From contig NC_035436.2 in NCBI RefSeq assembly GCF_002127325.2, forward strand, positions 84,441,716-84,505,715: 64,000 nt of DNA, written 5' to 3'. Source of the stretch: Helianthus annuus. Lineage: Eukaryota; Streptophyta; Magnoliopsida; Asterales; Asteraceae. Both the position numbers and the translations under genes were made by a program. Below, piece after piece: positions 34,563 to 47,000 of the stretch (positions are counted from its first letter, which is position 1; every line of letters starts with the position of its first letter). The notes under the pieces were generated by a model. The model searched no databases and was not told where the DNA came from. It saw nothing but the letters and a program-made list of their open reading frames with translations.

Positions 34563-37417
34563 CTAGTCTTCGCGTTCCCACGTGTACTCGGGTCCGTGCT
34601 TAGAGTTCCAACGTACTTTGACAAGTTTAATGTGACTCCTCCTTGTTTTCTGGATCTCCCAATACATTACCTCAATGGGTTGTTCTGTAAATCGGAGTTT
34701 GTCGTCGATATGCACCTCATCCGTAGGGATGATAACTGTTTCTTGGGTTGGACTCTTTTTAAGGTTTGACACATGGAACGTATCATGTACACCATTAAGT
34801 TCTTCCTGGTAACTCTAATTTGTACGGCACAGTACCAATCTTTTCCAAGATCTTGAATGGTCCAATGTTGTGGATTCAACTTTCCACGTTTCCCGAACCT
34901 TGCTACACCTTTCCAAGGTGAGACCTTTAACAAAACTTTGTCTCCCACCTCGAAATCTAAAGGTTTTCGTCTTCGATTAGCGTAGCTCTTTTGTCGATCA
35001 CCAGCCTCCTTAATGCGCTCTCGGATCTGCATGATCTTGTCGATTGTCTCTTGAACAAGTTCAGGACCAATCAACTGTTTGTCTCCAGCGTCTGCCCAAC
35101 ATAACGGTGAGCGGCACTTATGGCCATATAGAACTTCGAACGGTGCGGCTTTTATGCTCGTATGGTAGCTGTTATTATAGGAGAAGTCAACTAAAGGTAG
35201 ATGAGTATCCCAGCTGCCGCCTAGATCCATAACACATGCGCGAAGCATATCTTCCAATGTTTCTATGGTCCGTACGCTCTGACCGTCTGTTTGCGGATGG
35301 AAGGCCATGCTTAGATCTAGTTGAGATCCAAAGGCCTCCTAGAAGGATTGCCAGATCCTTGATACGAAACGCCTATCTCTGTCTGAAATAATCGAAATAG
35401 GCACTCCTTGACGTGCCACAATTTCTTTAAGATACAGCTCGGCAAGCTTTCCAGTGCTATCTTTCTCTCAGATTGGTAGGAAATGTGCAGACTTCGTTAA
35501 TCGATCAACTATCACCCATATCATATCATGCCATCTAGGGGTCCTGGGTAATTTCTTTATGAAGTCCATTGATATTTGCTCCCACTTCCACATGGGTATC
35601 TCCGGTTGTTGTAGTAGACCAGACAGTTTCTGATATTCGGCCTTAACCTTAGCACAGGTTAGGCATTTTCCCACATAAACAGCAATGTCACTTTTAAGCT
35701 TTGGCCACCAATAATACTCTTTCAAGTCTTGATACATCTTGTTCGATCCTGGGTGGATCGAGTATCTCGACTTATGAACCCAAATGCGTCCCATAAAGTA
35801 TAAGGTTCCCTCTTCGTTTGGCACCAATTCCTTCTCCATACCTCGGAGATATTCGGCTCTAAGATTTTCCTTCTTAAGGGCTTCTTGTTGGGCGTCATGA
35901 ATGCGTGAAGTGAGAGTCGTTCGAATAGTCATTTCCAATGCTCGAACCCTTAGAGTTTTAACCCTTCCTTTTCGACTTAATGCGTCTTCTACCACATTTG
36001 CTTTTCCAGGATGGTACTTAATCTCACAGTCATAATCGTTTAACAACTCAACCCATCGTCACTGACGCATGTTTAATTCTTTCTGGTAAAAAATATGTTG
36101 TAAGCTTTTGTGATCAGTGAAGATAGTACATCGAGTACCATATAAATAATGCCGCCAGATCTTCATGGCGAATACCACCGCGCCTAGCTCCAGATCGTGA
36201 GTGGTGTAATTCCTTTCATGTACTTTCAACTGTCTTGAAGCGTAAGTGATGACTTTTTGGCGTTGCATGAGTACGCAACCCAATCCTTGACGCGAAGCGT
36301 CGCAGTATACCACGAAGTCTTCAGTGCCTTCGGGTAGGGATAGTATCGGTGCGTCGCACAGTTTGTCCTTGAGAAGTCGGAAGGCTTCTTCCTGCTTATC
36401 TCCCTATTCGTACTTCTTGTCTTTCTGCGTAAGGGAAGTCAGCGGTTGAGCTATCTTGGAGAAATTCTCGATCAATCTGCGATAATAGCCCGCTAATCCC
36501 AAAAATTGTCGAATTTCAGTTGGTGTTTTGGGAGCTTCCCAATTCTTTATTGCCTCAATCTTCGCTGGATCTACATGGATGCCACGCTCGTTCACCACAT
36601 AACCAAGGAACTGTACTTTGCGAATCTAGAATTCGCACTTTGAGAACTTTGCATAAAGCTTCTCTTTCTTCAGTAGTTCCAAAATGGTCCTGAGGTGTTG
36701 TTCGTGCTCCTATTTCGTTCTTGAATAAATCAGAATATCATCAATAAATACAATCACAAATTTATTGAGATATGGCTTGAAAACATGATTCATCAGATCC
36801 ATAAACACTGCTGGTGCATTCATCAATCCAAATGGCATCACAAGGAACTTGTAGTGCCCATATCGAGTCCTGAACGCAGTTTTCGGTATGCTCTCCTCTT
36901 GGATCCTTAACTGATGACAGCCAGACCGAAGTTCGATCTTGGAGTAGTAGCTCGATCCTTGTAATTGATCGAATAAGTCGTCAATCCTCGGTAGTGGATA
37001 CCGATTCTTGAAAGTGAGCTTATTCAATTCTCTATAATCAATACACATCCGCAAGGTTCCATCCTTCTTCTTTACAGACAAAACTGGAGCTCCCCAATGA
37101 GAGAAACTCGGCCTTATGAATCCTTTATCCGACAACTCCTGGAGTTGTGTGGATAATTCTTGCATCTCGGATGGCGTAAGTCGATAGGGTGCCTTGGCTA
37201 CAGGAGTAGCACCTGGAACCAAGTCAATATGAAATTCGACTTGTCTTTGCAGAGATAGTCCTGGCAAATCTTCGGGAAAAACATCAGGAAATTCCTTCAC
37301 CACAGGAATGTCTTGGAGTTTCGGCTCCTCAGCCTTCTTATCTACTATGTGCGCCAAGAATGCAACACATCCTTTTCGCAAGCATTCCTGCGCCTTCATA
37401 CAGTTGATGATTCGCAA
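34563..37417 (-). pseudogene. pol: TEK3 pol, broken into fragments
   Basis: Fragments in order: 37417-36710 (protease tail and RT with FIDDILIYS), 36598-36404 (RT thumb/connection), 36313-36059 (RNase H with YCDAS and TDHKS), 36046-35468 (RNase H end, integrase zinc finger CLTC, and the first catalytic Asp in SMDF), 35308-34667 (integrase Glu in GQSVRTIE and C-terminal part) and 34772-34563 (chromodomain with [17 protein letters not shown]). At least five stops or frameshifts separate them. GQSVRT has Val where TEK1 has Glu before Arg-Thr, so the catalytic glutamate appears changed. Confidence 0.9.
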
Positions 37418-38506
37418 GGGCGAGTCTCTTTCTCTCCATGGACTATGAGTGTTTCATCATTCGCAGTAGGGATGCGAATGATTTTCTCGTGACAAACAAC
37501 TTCAGCCTTATTCTTGGACAGCCAGTCCATTCCGACCACCACATCGAAGCTACCCAATTGAACAGGTAAGAGGTCGATACTAAATCTTCGCTCACCAAGT
37601 TCTAATGTACATCCCCTAACAAATTCGCTTGATTCGACAAGTTTACCATCGGCTAGTTCTATGGAATAAGGAATGTCTAATCTACTAGATTCTATTCCAA
37701 GCATACGTTTAAATTCCACAGACATGAAACTATAATCGGCGCCAGTGTCAAATAGTATAGATGCAAAGTGATTGTTAACGAGAAATGTACCGGTGACCAC
37801 ATTAGGGTCCTCGCGTGCGTTCCTTGCTCCAATCACAAATGCTCGAGCTAAAGCGTTGTTTTCCCATGGGCAATCTTTCTTGAAATGCTCTTTGCTACCA
37901 CAACCAAAGCATCCTTGGTTCTGCCCAGTTCCATTACCATTCCTGTTACGAATACCATTGCCATTACCATTACCGTTTCCATTACCAGCACCGCTTTGGT
38001 TTCCATTCCCGTTTCTGTTACCAATTCCATTTCCTTTTCCCCAATAGTTCTTGGTGCGATGACCCAGTTTTCCACATTTGTCACATGTTGGAATGCGACA
38101 AACTCCTTCATGGTGACGCTTGCACTGATTGCATTTGGGCAGAGTGCCCTGGTATCCTCTGGTAGTAGCGTCATTCACAGGTGCAAGTGTTTTCGCCTCC
38201 TTAGGCGGGTTGGGGTCACGTTTCTTATTTTTTGAACCCTTGTTGCTATTACGCGTTGCTTGACTCAGACTCGGATGCTTCCTCTTCTTGTCACCAGGTG
38301 ACTCAGTATGCGTCTCAGTTTTCTCAGTAGTTTTCAACGACAACTTCTTCATACGAACAACATCTTCAGTAAGGTTGACAGCCAGAGTTACAGCTTGAGT
38401 GATCGTTGTTGGTTCTGCCGCAGTCACCAAGCTGCGAAATTCCGGAGCCAATCCCCAGATGTAGTGCTCAATGCGCTTAAATTCGGGAGTCACCAGATAG
38501 GGGATC
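37396..38506 (-). pseudogene. TEK3 gag C-terminal part and protease
   Basis: Open frame from the SOLO-B junction: gag core end (IPYLVTPEFKRIEHYIWGLAP), basic linker, knuckle CDKCGKLGHRTKNY (last Cys replaced by Tyr), a Gly-Asn-Arg low-complexity run (about 37925-38040), a second, complete CCHC knuckle CFGCGSKEHFKKDC, and an aspartic protease with FDTGAD. The frame stops at 37396, 21 bp inside the overlapping start of the pol fragment, in another frame, which marks a frameshift. The gag start continues at 50613 on the other side of SOLO-B. Confidence 0.88.
38502..38506. repeat. Target-site duplication of SOLO-B, left copy
   Basis: GGATC inside TEK3 gag, repeated at 50608-50612. Gag reading resumes after it. 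Confidence 0.92.
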
Positions 38507-38820
38507 TGTAACACCCCAACCCTGCTAAGGCTGACGTGTCACTCTTACAGATATCAAAACTAAAAACCAATCCATAGCATTAAATAAAAAAAATCCTAAT
38601 TACATTTATCACATTACTGAAATAAATAATCTTGATTAGCGACTTCCTAACGCTCCTGACCGAAATCCAAGATTATCCCAGATTACCTGTAAAACAAATA
38701 AGACAAACACAAAAAAGAAAATACGGCTGAGCCAAAAATTGCTCAGTAACGGAGAAATCAACAGTACAAGTAAAGTCTTATCAGCGGAAGCAAAACACAA
38801 TATAACAGGACTAAAGCCGA

Positions 38821-38825
38821 ACTGA
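38821..38825. repeat. Target-site duplication of LARD-C, left copy
   Basis: ACTGA directly before TGTGACAACC. It is repeated at 47717-47721. Confidence 0.93.
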
Positions 38826-39132
38826 TGTGACAACCGGTAATTTACGCGCTTAATTATGTGATTAACGGGTGATTACGCGATAATAAATAGTGTTTACGAC
38901 GCTAATTAACTTAATTAGTCCCTCAGTAAGCTTAGGAACGCCTATGCGGTTCTACGGTACGCGTATGACGATCTGCGGAAATGTGCTGAATATGACATGA
39001 CAACGGACTGAAACCGTACGAGAAACTGACGACACCGACAAATATGGATGTTACACGAATATTTATTGCTTATGGAGTTTGGGTCACGATATCGGGTCTC
39101 GTAGAAATTACGGGCCACTTACACATGAGATG

Positions 39133-39172
39133 GGCTTGTGGGCCCTGGGCCCAAGCCCAAAACCCACAAGCC
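39133..39172 (+). promoter_or_regulatory. GC-rich hairpin upstream of LARD-C TATA box
   Basis: Arms GGCTTGTGGG (39133-39142) and CCCACAAGCC (39163-39172) pair perfectly; the loop contains GGGCCC twice. TGGGCC/GGCCCA boxes resemble the plant site II promoter element. TATA lies 137 bp downstream. The right LTR copy is at 44382-44421. Confidence 0.7.
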
Positions 39173-39308
39173 TAAACCTACCCATAATATATTAGATCCT
39201 TTTCTTATAAATCTATACAAAATATTTATAAAATCTTCATAGGATATCTTTAGATCTTTATACATAAAACAAAATGAAATCATATTAGACAATACCCATT
39301 TGAAGGAT

Positions 39309-39314
39309 TATAAA
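39309..39314 (+). promoter_or_regulatory. TATA box of LARD-C LTR
   Basis: TATAAA followed by a CT-rich start region. The copy in the right LTR is at 44558-44563. Confidence 0.65.
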
Positions 39315-40282
39315 ACCTACACCTCTCTTCACAAACAAAATACACACACAAAAGAGAATGAGTTTCCTCTCTATCTCTCGGTTATGTATCAGACCAACAA
39401 ACAAAGAGAAATCACTTTCCTAACACAAAACCCAACACTCACAATACTCTCTCGATTCCTAAGCAGTATCCACAAAAACCCATTTTCCTCTCAAAAGTTG
39501 CCTCTCATCTCTCTTGATTTCTTTGACCAGACAACAAAACATACACCTCGGTCTCCTCTCCATCTCGAGTTTCCTGTTCAAGCCGAGCATCGGGCGGTGC
39601 CAGCCATGCTCTTCCGGCCGTGACTTCCGACAACCACCCACACCACCATCACGACCCTCCTACACCTGCAAGCACCCCCCCCTTTCCTCGATAACAGAAC
39701 AGACCACCACCACCATATGGTGGTGGTGAGCGGTGGTGCCGCGATCGAGAGAGAGAAAGCAAGGAGAGAAAGGGAGGTGGTGATGGCCGATCAGAGACGG
39801 AGAAGCAGTGCCGCTGCTCACGGCGGCGGGTGTCTCCGGCGGCGGCAGTGGCGTTCGGCGGCGGTGATGCAGAAACAGGGAGACAGAAATGTACAGAAGG
39901 AGAGAAAGAGAACCGGCGGACCGACGGTCGGCTTCATTGTCCGGCGGTCGGTTATTTTAACCGGCGGTCTTAGCCTTTATCCGTTAAGTTTTCCGGTAAA
40001 CCCCTCTCAACTCTCTCCTGTTAGTTTGAAATCTTTTTGTTTCAAAAGTTATAGGCCGGTGATGCGGTTCCTATGTTCTCTTCTCCAATGATGCCAAAAA
40101 TGACGATGGTGATAACCTACTGTTAAACAGGATGATGACAATGGCCTAATGTTAAAGATGATGGTGGGTATTCACGGTCACAACTCAGATTTCGTCTGAT
40201 TCAGTTGTGGCTCGGGATCGGGTCAGTGGCTCAAATGTTCAGGCTTTATGTTTGGTCAAGATCTGGTGTAACAGGTCAAATT

Positions 40283-40418
40283 CAGTCGAACCGAGTCAAC
40301 TGAGTTGACTCGGTCAGTTCAGTCAAGCGGCTCGGTCAGCTTCAGTTTTTACTCGGTCAACTCGGGTCAAACCCGGTTGACTCAGTCAACTCAGCGAGTC
40401 AACCCGGGTCAACTTAGT
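40283..40418 (+). repeat. GTCAAC/GTTGAC word cluster in LARD-C LTR
   Basis: At least eight copies of GTCAACTC, GTTGACTC or CGGGTCAA in both orientations, including GAGTCAACTGAGTTGACTC, a near-perfect palindrome. The right LTR has the same at about 45532-45667. Confidence 0.75.
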
Positions 40419-41574
40419 CCGCGTTTCGACATGAAGACTTGGTAAAAACTAATGACACGTTTAGTATTTTCGTGATTTATACTTACGTGATAACGAGCTC
40501 GAACCAAACAAAATAACGAAAGTAATAGTTAAAGAGTACTTTGATTTATTATTTCGTTTTTATAAACTGATGGTACGTAATTATTGTTGAGTATTGATTT
40601 GATTTTGAAAATTTAAAGACGACTTGTGTTGTCGGGACGTCCAAAAACAGAGGAAACTCTGCCCGTTTTTCGAGAAAATCCGAAAAAATAACGCGTTTTA
40701 TCATATAACGAAAGCCAACGATTCGGAAACTATTTACAACAACAAACATAGTTGTTTTGAACTTCAGAAATTCGACGAATCCTTTTATAAAAATAAATAT
40801 AGTTATGTATTTATTTTCGAGCAAACAAAACAAATCCTTTTATAAATAAATATAGTGTTATATATTTATTTCGGATATCGAACAACACGGATTCGCTTTC
40901 ATAAAAAAAATAAATAAATAAATATAGTATATATTTATTTTAAACATACAACGACTCGATGAAATTTTTATAAATATAACTTTTATATTTATTTCAAACG
41001 CCGAAACAGCATATACGTATATTTTGGCAAATATATACAAGACGCAACATATATAATACAAGTTTATTATATATTACTTTCATACGAATATTCCTACATA
41101 CTCAAACGACTTCTCGCGGCAATTTAACTTAGTCAATTTCATTAAGTTAACTATTTACCGTCAAATCGTTCGATCAACGATTCGGTAAAGCTCGGTAACA
41201 CGTAGATTAGTTACCACATTATTCGAAACTTATTAGATATTCCGTGTTAGGAATATTGTAGAATGCACGCTAGCAAGTCAAGTCTTGGAAACGACATCAA
41301 GAAGTCGTAAATTAGCTAGCTTTGCACTGGAATATTCAGGTGAGTTCATAACCCCACATTTTTATACTTTTATAAATATTTTCGGGGTGGAAAGACATGC
41401 ACTTTTTGCAAAGCATACAAGAACTATATATTTTTAAACCATGTTACAAAGAGCACAAATGGTTTACGAAAAGCTTATGATTTATACCGGTTTACCAAAC
41501 AAGCGTATTTTTTTCTGAAAATACAAATACAAGAGTTTACAAATACATGAGTTATGGTATGAAAATATAAAAAG

Positions 41575-41728
41575 CACACTTGGTGAGAACGAGTACCAAG
41601 TGTGTAGCGATATAAGAATACAAGAAACGCACTTGGTGAGAAACGAGTACCAAGTGTGATGTGATATAAGAATACGGGAAGCGCGCTTGGTGAGAAACGA
41701 GTACCAAGTAGGATGCGCTATGAAAAAT
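41575..41728 (+). repeat. Three tandem 53-54 bp units, each with a stem-loop
   Basis: TGGT of each unit is at 41581, 41634 and 41688. Unit 1 has the stem CACACTTGGT/ACCAAGTGTG with a 10-base loop, unit 2 CACTTGGT/ACCAAGTG, unit 3 CTTGGT/ACCAAG. The loop GAGAAACGAGT is conserved. Right LTR copy at about 46824-46977. Confidence 0.9.
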
Positions 41729-42020
41729 GATGCGAGGAATCGTGTCACGAATAGGGTACAGAAGCACCATTAATCAACAATATACCTAGACCGCAGAACA
41801 AAAGGTTAGATCTAACGGGTGCCGGGCAGCCACACTCTCGATGAGGGCGAGTATCGAGTAGTGCTTTTGTGTCTCAGAATATACCAATTAAATGCCTAAG
41901 GTTTGGTGACTTCCTATGTCGTGTCACATGTTAATGGCTTTGCAACCCATTAACAATCCTGATATTTACAGGAATACTTTAATTACATAAAATTCATACC
42001 ATACTAAAACTTGATTAATA

Positions 42021-42119
42021 CTTGAAGTACGTGGGGTACTCTGGAAAACTTGAATTAAACTTGAGTACGTGGGGTACTCAAGAAAACGGGAACTAACTTG
42101 AGTACGTGGGGTACTCAAG
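42021..42119 (+). repeat. Three tandem 37-38 bp units with a 9 bp stem-loop
   Basis: Units 2 and 3 have the perfect stem CTTGAGTAC/GTACTCAAG with loop GTGGG (42060-42082, 42097-42119). Unit 1 is imperfect. Right LTR copy at about 47270-47368. Confidence 0.9.
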
Positions 42120-42469
42120 AGAAATGTGAAGTATACATAAGTAAGAATGCGTGATGTGTACAAGAAAATGATTTTTTTTTAAAATTCGTTTTCTCAACAA
42201 TACTTCAAAAACCGGTTACTTCAAAAAGATTTATTTCAAATCTTTTACAAACAAACTATGAACTCGCTCAACTTTATGTTGATTTTTCGCATGTTTCTTT
42301 CTCAGGTTGCATTTCTAAGACAAGGCACGGTTGGAATAGGAGGACCATGAAGAGTCGAGTACTTAGTGGCGTTCACTTTCTAAAAGACTTAGATTATTTG
42401 CTTCCGCTGTGCAATGAAGATACCAGTCCAGTCACGCCAATGCTCTGATAATTTCGGGGTGTGACAGAT

Positions 42470-42481
42470 TGGTATCAGAGC
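42470..42481 (+). promoter_or_regulatory. LARD-C primer binding site (initiator tRNA-Met)
   Basis: TGGTATCAGAGC three bases after the 5' LTR. Confidence 0.92.
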
Positions 42482-44038
42482 TATAGGTTACAGCGAACAG
42501 GGTTTTCCGTAGGAATACCTAGGCTCTAACCTCACTATCCTCTGGGAACTTAGAATATTGAAACCTGAATGCATACGGAACGCATAGTACTCGAATATGG
42601 TCTCCAACCGTTGCCGAAAAACAAACAGTCAGGAGTTTGTTTTCAAACATACGCTAAAGTGGTGTTTTGCACACAGTACACAAAGCAGTCGCATACAGTA
42701 CACAAAACTCTGAGAGTTTAGGAAACATGCATTTAAGACCTTCGGAAACTTATGTTAAAGTTCATTAAAGGTCATCACGTAGGGACTGCAAATATTAATT
42801 CGGGCACACACAATTATACATATCGTCTATGATGTTTTAACTTCCCGAGCAGGCAGCCTACGCATAACGAAAAGCTAGCGCACAGGTATACGTGAGACTT
42901 AAGCTATACGTCAACGAAGGTTGAAGTACGTCACATGCGACTATCGATCAGGAAGCGGCAGTTGGCGCGCGGTCCTGCAAACGACACGAGTCATGCTAAG
43001 AAGAAGACGTGTGTCTCCGCATTCCCCCTATCACGACGAATACGCTATGTTTGGCATTCCATGGTAATGTCACCTGATAACTGGTTATCACATGCAACCC
43101 CAGGTAAAGTCCTTAAATTTCTTTTATTGAAATTTCGACTTTCACACTTACTGAGTAGATTTTCGTATCTCTACTCCTCTTGATGGTCATTGTGTCACGA
43201 CCACATCTTTCAGTATAGCGAATATTCATTTGCTTCATTTCTTGAAAATTCCCATGTTACGCATGCATCGTTTGTTACGCATGTGGTTTGTTTCGAATAA
43301 AGTGTTTCATTAAAGTTCAAATATTGTTGATTTGTGATTCAAATGACCCACATTATTGAAATTGTTGGCTTCCTTGTTATCAAGTCAACACACTTCCTTG
43401 AAATTTCTTTTCTTTTCAAGTTACATACATGGTTTTCGTTGTGACCATGCCGAAAGTTTTCTTGTCGATACATATATTTATTGTCGGCTTGCGCCGAAGT
43501 CAAATTCCATTGTTTGAACTTGTTCATTTCACATATTCAATTCAAGACACCATATGATGTATTGGAAACATCATATTCGAATTCGTTTTAACAAGCGTTT
43601 CATTACTCTGAGTCGTAGTAGATTTGTTTGATCTACGACTCCATTAAGACATTTGTCGATTTCGACACCTTGTGGTGTCAATACAGACTTGTAGCTTGGG
43701 CTAATTGATTGAACGTTTTATGCAAAACACAGGTGATACTTGTTCGATCACCGCTATACTGGAATTACTTCATTCACTACGACACCTTGTGGCGTCGGTA
43801 GAATTTGCAGCTTGGGCTGATCATGATCGAGCGTTTCATGCAAACTAGTACATTTCAGCTTGTTGAAATCTAAATTCATTTATTGGATGCAATCATTTTA
43901 AGAATTCATTTGCATCTTGTGATACATCCTTGAATTCACATGATTCGAATAAGTCTTGATTTGATTTCATGATCGTTCACTTTGGTACTATTCGTATTTT
44001 CTACGCATAACGTAACTCTAGGGAGTTAACGTAGTCTA

Positions 44039-44074
44039 AATTTCGAGGACGAAATTTTATTAACAGGGGGAGAA
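44039..44074 (+). promoter_or_regulatory. LARD-C hairpin motif and purine tract
   Basis: AATTTCG-AGGA-CGAAATT forms a 7 bp stem with a 4-base loop; AGGGGGAGAA then abuts the LTR start TGTGACAACC. Same module as in TEK1 (5173-5212) and TEK3 (34471-34503). Confidence 0.85.
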
Positions 44075-47000
44075 TGTGACAACCGGTAATTTACGCGCTT
44101 AATTATGTGATTAACGGGTGATTACGCGATAATAAATAGTGTTTACGACGCTAATTAACTTAATTAGTCCCTCAGTAAGCTTAGGAACGCCTATGCGGTT
44201 CTACGGTACGCGTATGACGATCTGCGGAAATGTGCTGAATATGACATGACAACGGACTGAAACCGTACGAGAAACTGACGACACCGACAAATATGGATGT
44301 TACACGAATATTTATTGCTTATGGAGTTTGGGTCACGATATCGGGTCTCGTAGAAATTACGGGCCACTTACACATGAGATGGGCTTGTGGGCCCTGGGCC
44401 CAAGCCCAAAACCCACAAGCCTAAACCTACCCATAATATATTAGATCCTTTTCTTATAAATCTATACAAAATATTTATAAAATCTTCATAGGATATCTTT
44501 AGATCTTTATACATAAAACAAAATGAAATCATATTAGACAATACCCATTTGAAGGATTATAAAACCTACACCTCTCTTCACAAACAAAATACACACACAA
44601 AAGAGAATGAGTTTCCTCTCTATCTCTCGGTTATGTATCAGACCAACAAACAAAGAGAAATCACTTTCCTAACACAAAACCCAACACTCACAATACTCTC
44701 TCGATTCCTAAGCAGTATCCACAAAAACCCATTTTCCTCTCAAAAGTTGCCTCTCATCTCTCTTGATTTCTTTGACCAGACAACAAAACATACACCTCGG
44801 TCTCCTCTCCATCTCGAGTTTCCTGTTCAAGCCGAGCATCGGGCGGTGCCAGCCATGCTCTTCCGGCCGTGACTTCCGACAACCACCCACACCACCATCA
44901 CGACCCTCCTACACCTGCAAGCACCCCCCCTTTCCTCGATAACAGAACAGACCACCACCACCATATGGTGGTGGTGAGCGGTGGTGCCGCGATCGAGAGA
45001 GAGAAAGCAAGGAGAGAAAGGGAGGTGGTGATGGCCGATCAGAGACGGAGAAGCAATGCCGCTGCTCACGGCGGCGGGTGTCTCCGGCGGCGGCAGTGGC
45101 GTTCGGCGGCGGTGATGCAGAAACAGGGAGACAGAAATGTACAGAAGGAGAGAAAGAGAACCGGCGGACCGACGGTCGGCTTCATTGTCCGGCGGTCGGT
45201 TATTTTAACCGGCGGTCTTAGCCTTTATCCGTTAAGTTTTCCGGTAAACCCCTCTCAACTCTCTCCTGTTAGTTTGAAATCTTTTTGTTTCAAAAGTTAT
45301 AGGCCGGTGATGCGGTTCCTATGTTCTCTTCTCCAATGATGCCAAAAATGACGATGGTGATAACCTACTGTTAAACAGGATGATGACAATGGCCTAATGT
45401 TAAAGATGATGGTGGGTATTCACGGTCACAACTCAGATTTCGTCTGATTCAGTTGTGGCTCGGGATCGGGTCAGTGGCTCAAATGTTCAGGCTTTATGTT
45501 TGGTCAAGATCTGGTGTAACAGGTCAAATTCAGTCGAACCGAGTCAACTGAGTTGACTCGGTCAGTTCAGTCAAGCGGCTCGGTCAGCTTCAGTTTTTAC
45601 TCGGTCAACTCGGGTCAAACCCGGTTGACTCAGTCAACTCAGCGAGTCAACCCGGGTCAACTTAGTCCGCGTTTCGACATGAAGACTTGGTAAAAACTAA
45701 TGACACGTTTAGTATTTTCGTGATTTATACTTACGTGATAACGAGCTCGAACCAAACAAAATAACGAAAGTAATAGTTAAAGAGTACTTTGATTTATTAT
45801 TTCGTTTTTATAAACTGATGGTACGTAATTATTGTTGAGTATTGATTTGATTTTGAAAATTTAAAGACGACTTGTGTTGTCGGGACGTCCAAAAACAGAG
45901 GAAACTCTGCCCGTTTTTCGAGAAAATCCGTAAAAATAACGCGTTTTATCATATAACGAAAGCCAACGATTCGGAAACTATTTACAACAACAAACATAGT
46001 TGTTTTGAACTTCAGAAATTCGACGAATCCTTTTATAAAAATAAATATAGTTATGTATTTATTTTCGAGCAAACAAAACAAATCCTTTTATAAATAAATA
46101 TAGTGTTATATATTTATTTCGGATATCGAACAACACGGATTCGCTTTCATAAAAAAAAATAAATAAATAAATATAGTATATATTTATTTTAAACATACAA
46201 CGACTCGATGAAATTTTTATAAATATAACTTTTATATTTATTTCAAACGCCGAAACAGCATATACGTATATTTTGGCAAATATATACAAGACGCAACATA
46301 TATAATACAAGTTTATTATATATTACTTTCATACGAATATTCCTACATACTCAAACGACTTCTCGCGGCAATTTAACTTAGTCAATTTCATTAAGTTAAC
46401 TATTTACCGTCAAATCGTTCGATCAACGATTCGGTAAAGCTCGGTAACACGTAGATTAGTTACCACATTATTCGAAACTTATTAGATATTCCGTGTTAGG
46501 AATATTGTAGAATGCACGCTAGCAAGTCAAGTCTTGGAAACGACATCAAGAAGTCGTAAATTAGCTAGCTTTGCACTGGAATATTCAGGTGAGTTCATAA
46601 CCCCACATTTTTATACTTTTATAAATATTTTCGGGGTGGAAAGACATGCACTTTTTGCAAAGCATACAAGAACTATATATTTTTAAACCATGTTACAAAG
46701 AGCACAAATGGTTTACGAAAAGCTTATGATTTATACCGGTTTACCAAACAAGCGTATTTTTTTCTGAAAATACAAATACAAGAGTTTACAAATACATGAG
46801 TTATGGTATGAAAATATAAAAAGCACACTTGGTGAGAACGAGTACCAAGTGTGTAGCGATATAAGAATACAAGAAACGCACTTGGTGAGAAACGAGTACC
46901 AAGTGTGATGTGATATAAGAATACGGGAAGCGCGCTTGGTGAGAAACGAGTACCAAGTAGGATGCGCTATGAAAAATGATGCGAGGAATCGTGTCACGAA

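Larger units (their letters stand above)
38826..42466 (+). repeat. LARD-C 5' LTR
   Basis: TGTGACAACCGG to GGGGTGTGACA. Landmarks in order: a GC-rich hairpin (39133-39172), TATA box (39309-39314), CT-rich leader, a GTCAAC/GTTGAC word cluster (40283-40418), and two hairpin repeat arrays (41575-41728, 42021-42119). Short frames in it (for example 39300-39623) recur in the other LTR and resemble no family. Confidence 0.93.
42467..44074 (+). other. LARD-C interior, noncoding
   Basis: Primer site at 42470-42481 (TGGTATCAGAGC). No frame over 82 codons; the one at 42935-43183 has a basic start but no recognisable gag motif. A diverged direct repeat with CGACACCTTGTGG and AGCTTGGGCT lies at 43663-43728 and 43780-43847. 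Before the LTR come a hairpin (AATTTCG/CGAAATT, loop AGGA, 44039-44056) and a purine tract (44065-44074). Confidence 0.85.

Noticed and set aside
39300..39623. 107-codon ORF, repeated at 44549-44872, as a conserved protein
   Set aside because: Identity comes from the two young LTRs being copies; it covers the promoter and leader, and composition is low complexity.
41575..41728. Regular repeats with hairpins that look like a CRISPR array
   Set aside because: Only three units, no unique spacers of constant length, inside a plant LTR and duplicated in the other LTR.
44869..45339. 156-codon ORF in the right LARD-C LTR
   Set aside because: In the left LTR one extra C breaks the frame, so it is not kept even between the two copies.
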